The notes under the pieces are model-generated. The model did no database searches. It had not been told where the DNA came from and saw only the letters and a list, made by a program, of their open reading frames with translations. A stretch of DNA of 5,351 nt from Candidatus Moraniibacteriota bacterium (GTDB lineage Bacteria > Patescibacteriota > Minisyncoccia > Moranbacterales > GCA-2747515): contig JALWAF010000005.1 in NCBI GenBank assembly GCA_027016355.1, positions 1 to 5,351 on the forward strand, read 5' to 3'. The position numbers and the translations under genes were made by a program. Shown piece after piece: positions 1-4,867 of the stretch (positions within the stretch are counted from its first letter, which is position 1; each line of letters opens with the position of its first letter).

Positions 1-1
1 T

Positions 2-38
2 CATAGCTAAAATATGACTTAAAAATTAACTAGCTATG
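2..38. repeat. 8-bp perfect inverted repeat with 21-base spacer
   Basis: CATAGCTA at 2-9 is exactly complementary to TAGCTATG at 31-38. It could form a short RNA hairpin, perhaps the end of a transcript entering from the left, but no T-run follows on the + strand, so it is not a standard terminator. It could also be a protein-binding dyad. No coding frame is open through this stretch on either strand. Confidence 0.3.
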
Positions 39-100
39 GTAACACTATTTATGAGATATGCACTAGAGCTTCGGTAACATTCTTTATGAGGTATAACGTA
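33..100. repeat. Imperfect tandem direct repeat, 35-base period, upstream of rlmN
   Basis: Bases 33-65 and 68-100 align without gaps at a 35-base offset with 24 of 33 identities. The core 38-59 versus 73-94 matches at 19 of 22 (GGTAACA, then TTTATGAG, then TAT). The period is not a multiple of three and no frame is open here, so this is not a protein repeat. The second copy ends three bases before the -35 box of the rlmN promoter, which would suit a regulator binding site or a decayed small repeat element. The function is unknown. Confidence 0.5.
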
Positions 101-102
101 TA

Positions 103-132
103 TTGGACTCCATGTTGTGTATATGTTATGAT
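103..132 (+). promoter_or_regulatory. Predicted sigma70-type promoter of rlmN (extended -10)
   Basis: A -35-like TTGGAC (103-108) and a -10 TATGAT (127-132) are 18 bases apart. The -10 is preceded by TG at 124-125, giving the extended element TATGTTATGAT (122-132). Transcription would start near 139, leaving a leader of about 17 bases before the GTG at 156. The same TATGYTATRAT core recurs before two other genes in the window (2967-2977 and 4829-4839), which supports it. Confidence 0.6.
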
Positions 133-155
133 AAAACTTAATTAAAAATGAAATT

Positions 156-1193
156 GTGGATTACAAAAAATTACAAAAAGTCTTGGAAAAAAATGAACAA
201 CCGGCATTTAGATTTAAACAAATAGCTAAAGCTGTTTTTCATGATGGAATTAGTAGTTTTGATGAAATTACTACTATCTCAAAAGATTTGCGCATGATTT
301 TAAACAAAGAATTACAAATCTATCCATTTAACGTAAAAGAGGCGGTAATTTCTAGGGACAAGAGAGCTATAAAAGCACTTTTTGAATTGGAAGATGGAAA
401 TATAATTGAGTCTGTGCTCATTTCTCCGAAACCAGAAACTTGGTCAGCATGTATTTCGTCACAAGTTGGCTGTGCAATGGCATGTGACTTTTGTGCTACT
501 GGTAAGCTTGGGCTTAGGCGTGATTTGACTAGTGATGAAATAGTGTCACAAGCTGTTTTTTGGCGAGGATATTTGCGGGAGAATAATATAGCAGGGACAT
601 ATACAAATATTGTATATATGGGCATGGGAGAACCATTTATGAATTGGGAGAATGTAAAAGAGAGTATTACAATTTTAACTGATGAGAGTCTATGTGATTT
701 TCCTAATCGTGGAGTATCTGTGTCGACTTCTGGAGTAGTTCCTGGCATTGAAAAATTTGCAGATACTTTTGGGCAGATTAATTTAGCAATTTCGCTACAT
801 TTTGCTTTTGATGAAAAACGAGATGAGTATATGCCAGTAAATAAAGCTTATAATTTAGAGAGACTCAAAAAATCACTTCAATATTATCTATCAAAAAATA
901 AAAGGAGATTATTTATAGAATATATAATGCTTGATGGAATAAACGATAGCAAAGAGGACGCAGTAGCATTAACAAAGTATCTTAGATCAATAGGGGATAA
1001 AAAATTAATAATTGTCAATTTGATAAAATATAATTCAATTGATGAAGGTTTCACACCTTCAACTACTGATAGTGTCCAGAAATTTAAAGAACTGGTAAAA
1101 AGAGGTGGGATAGCTTGTACAATTCGCAAAAGCATAGGTGATGATATTCATGGTGCCTGCGGACAATTGGCAGGAAAAAATAAATGTAATTAG
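156..1193 (+). CDS. rlmN: RlmN-family dual-specificity 23S rRNA/tRNA adenine-C2 methyltransferase (radical SAM)
   Basis: This 345-residue protein is close to usual RlmN length. In the family, RlmN methylates C2 of A2503 in 23S rRNA, and in E. coli also A37 of some tRNAs, by a ping-pong radical-SAM mechanism in the cytoplasm. The [4Fe-4S] motif CxxxCxxC is visible at C106, C110 and C113. The methyl-carrying Cys is at C335 in GDDIHGACGQLAG. C99 in SACISSQVGC matches E. coli Cys118. The SAM-binding GMGEP motif is at 156-160, followed by STSGVVP (190-196) and NLIKYN (288-293). Cfr, the A2503-C8 resistance paralogue, is the main alternative: the FCATG..GL stretch resembles it, but IRKSIGDDI..ACGQLAG and VSTSGVVP favour RlmN. 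AISLHFAF departs from the usual AISLHAP. The start is GTG at 156. No in-frame ATG lies upstream, the N-terminus fits the family and no Shine-Dalgarno is present. The stop is TAG. Confidence 0.93.
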   Translation: MDYKKLQKVLEKNEQPAFRFKQIAKAVFHDGISSFDEITTISKDLRMILNKELQIYPFNVKEAVISRDKRAIKALFELEDGNIIESVLISPKPETWSACISSQVGCAMACDFCATGKLGLRRDLTSDEIVSQAVFWRGYLRENNIAGTYTNIVYMGMGEPFMNWENVKESITILTDESLCDFPNRGVSVSTSGVVPGIEKFADTFGQINLAISLHFAFDEKRDEYMPVNKAYNLERLKKSLQYYLSKNKRRLFIEYIMLDGINDSKEDAVALTKYLRSIGDKKLIIVNLIKYNSIDEGFTPSTTDSVQKFKELVKRGGIACTIRKSIGDDIHGACGQLAGKNKCN

Positions 1194-1213
1194 TGATTAG
1201 AATAGTTGATGTT

Positions 1214-1243
1214 TTGCAGGAAAAATATTATTATTAATAATAT
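1214..1243 (+). promoter_or_regulatory. Possible promoter of the 1264 membrane-protein gene
   Basis: TTGCAG (1214-1219) and TAATAT (1238-1243) are 18 bases apart, a possible -35/-10 pair starting transcription near 1250, about 14 bases before the ATG at 1264. In such an A/T-only stretch a TAATAT is cheap, and a second TAATAT at 1254-1259 could serve instead. Co-transcription from rlmN is also possible. Confidence 0.3.
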
Positions 1244-1263
1244 AGTTGATTAATAATATTTTT
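1221..1263 (+). repeat. 13-bp perfect A/T stem ending at the base before an ATG
   Basis: AAAAATATTATTA (1221-1233) is exactly complementary to TAATAATATTTTT (1251-1263), with a 17-base loop. The right arm ends in five T's directly before the ATG at 1264. It resembles a weak intrinsic terminator for rlmN or a structured leader. A second copy of TAATAATAT (1235-1243) can also pair with 1225-1233, so two exclusive folds exist. With no G or C in the stem it is weak, and low-complexity sequence alone could produce it. Confidence 0.4.
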
Positions 1264-2517
1264 ATGACAAAAAAACAAAATAAAATTTTAACTAGAATTG
1301 CTGTATTTGCGTCGGTTATCTTAATGTCATTGTCTATTTTCATCATAACAATATACAAGAGAGTTTTAGATGAAGATTTATATATAGAAGCACTTAATCA
1401 ATCTCAAATTTATGTTATTGTTGCAGACATTATAGAAAGAAATATTTCTGAGTCAATTATTGCTTGGGAAAAGGGAATGGTAGATAATTTAATACCAGAG
1501 CAAGATGAAAATAATTTGTTAGTTAACTCAATACGATCTTTCATATTTGATACCATAATAGAAAAACAGACTTCTAATGTAGTATCAAATGTATTTGACA
1601 AAATAGGTTTAGAAAAAGTATTCCAAAATGTAACAGAAAAAACAATAAATACAGATTTACAGTGGTTAAAAGGGGAAAAAGAGGCTCATGAAATATTTGG
1701 ATATATTCCAACTCCAAAACAAATTGAAAAAATGAAAGAGGGTAATTTTACTCAAATTTTGTTAAATAATATTATACAAAATACCTTTAGAACGAATAAT
1801 CTTCCACAATGTAAAAATACACAAGAGATAAATATGAATATTGCATTAATCACAAATGGTAATATTGATGAAATGACTTGTACGACAGAAGAAATTGATG
1901 TTGTGGCGCAAAAAATGATGGAAGAGTCAGGTGTAAAGACTATAGTAGAAAAAGTTGGAACAGGTGCAGAAGAATTAACAAAAAATTCTAATGTGGATGG
2001 ATTACTTACAGATATATACAATATAAGTTATGCGATTGCACAGATTAAGCAAATTGCAATTGATACAAGACATGATATACAAGGAATTCTAAAGTGGTCA
2101 TATTTCACATTCTTTTTATCAATTATATTTGGTGGATTTGCTGTTTACTTGAAAAAACCAGAAAAAAGAATTATGCAAGTAACTGTTATATTGTTTTCAT
2201 CAGGGGTTATACTTATAAGTTTATCATTATTACATTATATTTTATTTTCAAAATTGTTATTAGAAGTGATTCCATTTGAAAATATTGCATTAGGTACAAA
2301 TGTGCTTACTGGTGCAGAAGCAATATTACTTACAAATAGCATTAAGTTTATTATAGAGTATATAATAACAGGAATTGTAAAGCTTAGTTTTGTGATAGGC
2401 GTATGGATAATAATTTTTAGCGGCACTATCTATGGAGGATTAAAAATTTTTGAAAATAGAAATAATCTTCAAAAGAAAATTAAAGACTTACGAAATAAGT
2501 GGATTAAAAATAATTAA
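1264..2517 (+). CDS. Unrecognised membrane protein: one N-terminal helix, large external domain, three C-terminal helices
   Basis: I do not recognise this 417-residue protein. A short Lys-rich N-terminus precedes a hydrophobic helix at about 11-30. A polar, mostly helical region of roughly 245 residues (32-276) follows, then three hydrophobic helices at about 277-296, 303-328 and 369-393 and a basic tail (KKIKDLRNKW). The positive-inside rule puts both ends in the cytoplasm and the large domain outside. That domain has the protein's only cysteines, C183 and C206, a possible disulfide pair. The segment LYIEALNQSQIY after helix 1 vaguely recalls membrane proteins of other phyla with a fYxxaLxxxxvY-type pattern, an unverified impression. 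A TTG at 1246 would add six residues, but I prefer the ATG at 1264 because the TTG lies in the hairpin loop and the ATG directly gives a typical MTKKQNK cytoplasmic start. It lies 70 bases after rlmN, and no Shine-Dalgarno is present. Confidence 0.85.
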   Translation: MTKKQNKILTRIAVFASVILMSLSIFIITIYKRVLDEDLYIEALNQSQIYVIVADIIERNISESIIAWEKGMVDNLIPEQDENNLLVNSIRSFIFDTIIEKQTSNVVSNVFDKIGLEKVFQNVTEKTINTDLQWLKGEKEAHEIFGYIPTPKQIEKMKEGNFTQILLNNIIQNTFRTNNLPQCKNTQEINMNIALITNGNIDEMTCTTEEIDVVAQKMMEESGVKTIVEKVGTGAEELTKNSNVDGLLTDIYNISYAIAQIKQIAIDTRHDIQGILKWSYFTFFLSIIFGGFAVYLKKPEKRIMQVTVILFSSGVILISLSLLHYILFSKLLLEVIPFENIALGTNVLTGAEAILLTNSIKFIIEYIITGIVKLSFVIGVWIIIFSGTIYGGLKIFENRNNLQKKIKDLRNKWIKNN

Positions 2518-2533
2518 AGAATAATATAATAAA

Positions 2534-2566
2534 AAATAATTTATATCAGAAATATCTTTATTATTT
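2534..2566. terminator. Weak bidirectional terminator-like hairpin between convergent genes
   Basis: AAATAAT (2534-2540) pairs with ATTATTT (2560-2566). Inside it ATAT (2543-2546) pairs with ATAT (2552-2555) around a CAGAA loop. Read on the minus strand it ends in a run of six T's, which suits the potassium-channel gene ending at 2598. On the + strand it follows the gene ending at 2517. The stem is all A/T with an internal loop, so stability is doubtful. Nothing else was seen in 2518-2597. Confidence 0.3.
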
Positions 2567-2597
2567 ATAAGTGTAATGATATAGCAAAGAAGGTGAA

Positions 2598-2900
2598 CTA
2601 TTTGCGTGATGAGTGAATAATTCTTTTCCTTTCAAGATATTGAGTTCCAATATAGCCAAGAGCACCAATAGTAATAGTAACGCCTATAAGCACATAAAAA
2701 GCAACAAATAGTCTGCTAGAATCATTTGAAGGCACGAAGTCCCCATAGCCAACTGTTGTGAGTGTAATGACGGCATAATAAAAACATTGGGTCCATGTCC
2801 AATCCTCTAATTGGTGCATTGCAAATGTTCCAATTAATATCCAGGTAAAAACAATTGATAAGGGTGCCGGAATACGTGATATAAAATTAATTCTTTTCAT
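2598..2900 (-). CDS. Minimal two-helix potassium channel (KcsA-type pore, no regulatory domain)
   Basis: This 100-residue protein is a bare K+ channel subunit of the Ion_trans_2 (two-TM pore) family, which by family precedent assembles as a tetramer in the cytoplasmic membrane. The first membrane helix is at about 13-29. The pore helix and selectivity filter occupy 36-54, with the hallmark TTVGYGD at T48-D54. The second helix is at about 64-88 with glycines G73 and G80 that could act as a hinge. The basic tail ERKRIIHSSRK is only about 11 residues, so there is no RCK/TrkA-N or cyclic-nucleotide domain. Its size is near that of the smallest known K+ channels (viral Kcv type). The start at 2900 is fixed because the next Met (28) lies at the end of helix 1. 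It is divergent from the exporter gene at 3005, convergent with the gene ending at 2517, and stops with TAG. Confidence 0.9.
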   Translation of the reverse strand: MKRINFISRIPAPLSIVFTWILIGTFAMHQLEDWTWTQCFYYAVITLTTVGYGDFVPSNDSSRLFVAFYVLIGVTITIGALGYIGTQYLERKRIIHSSRK

Positions 2901-2909
2901 AAAAAATAT

Positions 2910-2938
2910 ATTATAAGTAGTATTTCTATAATATACAA
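2910..2938 (-). promoter_or_regulatory. Promoter of the potassium-channel gene
   Basis: On the minus strand, TTGTAT (2938-2933) and a perfect TATAAT (2915-2910) are exactly 17 bases apart, a near-consensus sigma70-type promoter. The -10 ends only nine bases before the ATG at 2900, so the mRNA would begin within a few bases of the start codon and be leaderless or nearly so. Confidence 0.7.
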
Positions 2939-2955
2939 TTTTTTATTAAAATTGT
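2935..2955. promoter_or_regulatory. 21-bp dyad linking two divergent -35 boxes (possible operator)
   Basis: ACAATTTT (2935-2942) and AAAATTGT (2948-2955) form a perfect 8-bp inverted repeat around a five-base centre. The outer TTGT of each arm is the start of a -35 box: TTGTAT for the channel gene (minus strand) and TTGTCT for the exporter gene (plus strand). A dimeric regulator bound here would cover both -35 boxes. Part of the symmetry follows simply from having two TTGT boxes in A/T-rich DNA. Confidence 0.4.
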
Positions 2956-2977
2956 CTATAAATTAATATGTTATAAT
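2952..2977 (+). promoter_or_regulatory. Promoter of the exporter gene (extended -10)
   Basis: TATGTTATAAT (2967-2977) contains a perfect TATAAT preceded by TGT, an extended -10. The -35-like TTGTCT (2952-2957) is only 14 bases away, short of optimum, but extended -10 promoters depend less on the -35. Transcription would start near 2984, giving a leader of about 20 bases. A nearer TAATAT (2993-2998), six bases before the ATG, could give leaderless transcripts. Confidence 0.55.
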
Positions 2978-3004
2978 ATAAATATTATTTATTAATATTC
3001 AGAT

Positions 3005-3670
3005 ATGGAATATTTGCCATCAGCAATAGGAATAGCCTTATCTCCCATGCCAATAATTGCTCTTATTATTATACTTTTTTCTAAAAGAGCTAGAGTAAAT
3101 GGCTTAGCTTTTGCCGTGGGCTGGATTGTTACTATAGCTGTTACATCACTATTATTAATTGTGATATTGTCTGGTGGAGATGTTGTTAGTACCAATCCGG
3201 ATAACTTTAAAATAATTATTGTTATAATTCGAATAGCACTTGGATTATTTATGTTGTATATTGCTTTTGAAAAATTTATCAAACGTCCAAGGAATGGCGA
3301 AAAAGTGATAATGCCAAAATGGATGGAAAGTGTTGAATCGTTTGGTCTGATACAGTCAGTTGGAACTGCAATACTACTCGGTACTATAAATTTAAAAAAT
3401 GTACCACTTATGATAGTAGCTGTACCAGAAATTTTGACATCCACAACTTTTGGTGGATCATCTATTGAGAATTGGATTTTTTTTGCAGGTATTTCTGTTT
3501 CTAGTGTGGTTTTAATTATTTTGGTCTATTTTTTAGCAGGAAAACAAGCAGAAAGGATATTAAGAGCTCTAAAAGAATGGTTAATAGTAAATAATAATCT
3601 AATAATGTGTTGGTTGTTTTTTATTTTAGGGATTACAACTTTGTACAAGGGGTTGGTTTATTTTTTGTGA
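3005..3670 (+). CDS. GAP/Sap-like six-helix membrane exporter (LysE superfamily)
   Basis: This 221-residue integral membrane protein resembles the GAP family (Sap, sulfolipid-1-addressing protein; PF11139-like) of the LysE transporter superfamily. Members are associated with moving glycolipids, peptidolipids or other small molecules across the membrane, and few have been tested. The N-terminal IGIALSPMPIIALIIILFS (8-26) and NGLAFAVGW (32-40) are the family's most recognisable stretches. GTINLKNVPLMIVA (126-139) sits where relatives have an NPKN-like motif. Six hydrophobic segments are visible at about 5-25, 33-56, 69-90, 114-140, 155-178 and 197-218, with a basic loop after the third (KFIKRPRNGEK). 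The substrate cannot be read from the sequence. It is divergent from the K+ channel gene and shares its control region. The ATG at 3005 opens straight into the first helix. The stop is TGA, followed by no obvious terminator. The family call is from pattern recognition; other LysE-type exporters remain possible. Confidence 0.78.
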   Translation: MEYLPSAIGIALSPMPIIALIIILFSKRARVNGLAFAVGWIVTIAVTSLLLIVILSGGDVVSTNPDNFKIIIVIIRIALGLFMLYIAFEKFIKRPRNGEKVIMPKWMESVESFGLIQSVGTAILLGTINLKNVPLMIVAVPEILTSTTFGGSSIENWIFFAGISVSSVVLIILVYFLAGKQAERILRALKEWLIVNNNLIMCWLFFILGITTLYKGLVYFL

Positions 3671-3743
3671 TTAGTTTTAGTCAACAATGTGGAATGTAAA
3701 GTAGTATTATAATTTTATAAAAAAACAATAATCAATAAGTTAA

Positions 3744-3749
3744 TAATAT
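3744..3749 (+). promoter_or_regulatory. Leaderless-type -10 box of the Ntn-hydrolase gene
   Basis: TAATAT ends seven bases before the ATG at 3757, where a -10 box would place the transcription start at about the A of the ATG. No good -35 is seen upstream. An alternative is the perfect TATAAT at 3708-3713, which would give a leader of roughly 37 bases. The rest of 3671-3756 holds only A/T-rich sequence, with a TTATAA pair at 3707-3720. Confidence 0.4.
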
Positions 3750-3756
3750 AAAACAT

Positions 3757-4812
3757 ATGTGTACATCGATTGCCTTAGTGGCACAAAATGAGGATGCAGT
3801 GCATGGACGGACTATGGAATGGGGAACATTTGATTTAAATAGTAGATTAGTTATTATTCCGCGTGGATTTGAGTTTACTAGTAAACTTTCTGATAAGGAG
3901 AATGGTAAAACATGGAAAGCAAAATATGGTGCAGTAGGTTTTGATGCTATTAACAAAGATTATTTGATGGACGGTATGAATGAGAAGGGATTAACTGTAA
4001 GCATGCTTTTTCATCCAGGCACAGCACAATATCAGAAATATGATTCAGAGAAAGTAGATCAATCCCTAGCACCTGTTGATTTAGTGACTTTTATCCTTAC
4101 AAATGCTGCATCAATAGAAGAAACGTGTAAACTAATGAATGATATTAGAGTGGTTCCAATTGTTGAAGAGGCATTTGGTGATGGTCCAGCACCTGGACAT
4201 CTTATCATTTATGATAAGCGTGGTGATGCGATTGCTGTAGAATATCTAAAAGGGAGGTTGCACATCTTTGATGCATCTTTGAAAGTCATGACAAATTCAC
4301 CAAGTTATGATTGGCATGAAACAAACTTGAGAAATTATGTTAATCTTTCACCTATTGCACCACCATCACAAAAGATTGCTGACCTAGACTTTACTCCTTT
4401 GGGACATGGAAGCGGAATGATAGGATTGCCTGGAGATTTCACACCAGTCTCTCGATTTGTCCGAGCCGTTGCGTGGACTCAAACAGCACGCAAAACTGAA
4501 AACGGACAGGAAACAGTGTATGAAATTTTTCGCATACTGGATAATTTTAATGTCCCGCTTGGAGATGGTGAAGGACATGGTAAATCTCGTGCAGAAGAAG
4601 ATGGACTACGTAGCTCAACGATTTGGACAGTGGCTTATGATAAGAAAAATTTGATAATTTATTATCACACACATAATAATAGACGCGTACGCAAATTTGA
4701 TATGAAAAATATTGATTTTGAAATCATTAATAATAAGAAGTTAATAAGAATACCGTTAGATTTTATAAAGGAGCAAGATGTACAGGAAATCCCAATAGAA
4801 TCTTTTGAATAA
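3757..4812 (+). CDS. Choloylglycine hydrolase / penicillin V acylase family amidase (Ntn hydrolase)
   Basis: This 351-residue linear-amide C-N hydrolase belongs to the family of bile-salt hydrolases, penicillin V acylases and some N-acyl-homoserine-lactone acylases. The nucleophile is Cys2, freed by removal of Met1, which also fixes the start codon. Other conserved sites are R18 in GRTMEW (17-22), DGMNEKGLTV (72-81), N180 in MTNSP (178-182) and R233 in LPGDFTPVSRFVRA (224-237). Position 21 is Glu where the classical Gram-positive bile-salt hydrolases have Asp. RTMEW/RTMEF is, to my recollection, common in the other branch of the family. There is no signal peptide or propeptide, so it should be cytoplasmic, whereas Gram-negative penicillin acylases of this family are often exported. 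The substrate cannot be told from sequence: bile salts, acyl-homoserine lactones, N-acyl amino acids and beta-lactam side chains are all candidates. It follows the exporter by 86 bases, and a functional link is speculative. Confidence 0.9.
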   Translation: MCTSIALVAQNEDAVHGRTMEWGTFDLNSRLVIIPRGFEFTSKLSDKENGKTWKAKYGAVGFDAINKDYLMDGMNEKGLTVSMLFHPGTAQYQKYDSEKVDQSLAPVDLVTFILTNAASIEETCKLMNDIRVVPIVEEAFGDGPAPGHLIIYDKRGDAIAVEYLKGRLHIFDASLKVMTNSPSYDWHETNLRNYVNLSPIAPPSQKIADLDFTPLGHGSGMIGLPGDFTPVSRFVRAVAWTQTARKTENGQETVYEIFRILDNFNVPLGDGEGHGKSRAEEDGLRSSTIWTVAYDKKNLIIYYHTHNNRRVRKFDMKNIDFEIINNKKLIRIPLDFIKEQDVQEIPIESFE

Positions 4813-4828
4813 TTAAAAAATGGTAAAG

Positions 4829-4839
4829 TATGCTATAAT
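4829..4839 (+). promoter_or_regulatory. Extended -10 promoter of the Lys/Ala-rich gene
   Basis: TATGCTATAAT (4829-4839) carries a perfect TATAAT with an upstream TG, matching the element before rlmN and before the exporter gene. No convincing -35 is visible. Transcription would start near 4846, about 21 bases before the ATG at 4868. This supports ATG 4868 rather than the in-frame ATG at 4820, which lies upstream of this promoter. Confidence 0.55.
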
Positions 4840-4867
4840 TAATTTGTTAATTAGTAATAAAAAAATA

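Noticed and set aside
320..1135. Minus-strand open frames inside rlmN (320-748 and 884-1135)
   Set aside because: They lie wholly opposite a well-conserved gene whose motifs span the region, and they have no family features or promoters.
156..1193. Cfr-type antibiotic-resistance methyltransferase
   Set aside because: Some stretches are Cfr-like (FCATG..GL), but the C-terminal RKxxGDDIxxACGQLAG and VSTSGVVP favour RlmN; no mobile or resistance context is present.
1246..1263. TTG start at 1246 for the orphan membrane protein
   Set aside because: ATG 1264 is in frame 18 bases later and gives a normal basic N-terminus; the TTG lies in the hairpin loop without a ribosome site.
2992..3444. 150-codon open frame on the minus strand opposite the exporter gene
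   Set aside because: It is the antisense of a clear six-helix membrane protein, its translation has no recognisable motif, and it would overlap the exporter's promoter and start.
3668..3670. TGA recoded as Gly or Trp, as in Absconditabacteria/Gracilibacteria or mollicutes
   Set aside because: All genes are intact under the standard code with no internal TGA, Gly and Trp use normal codons, and readthrough of this TGA adds only about 14 residues of no clear merit.
4820..4867. Upstream ATG start (4820) for the Lys/Ala-rich protein
   Set aside because: The extra 16 residues are encoded by DNA holding the extended -10 TATAAT, and the composition (VKYAIINLLISN) is unlike the rest; ATG 4868 is preferred.
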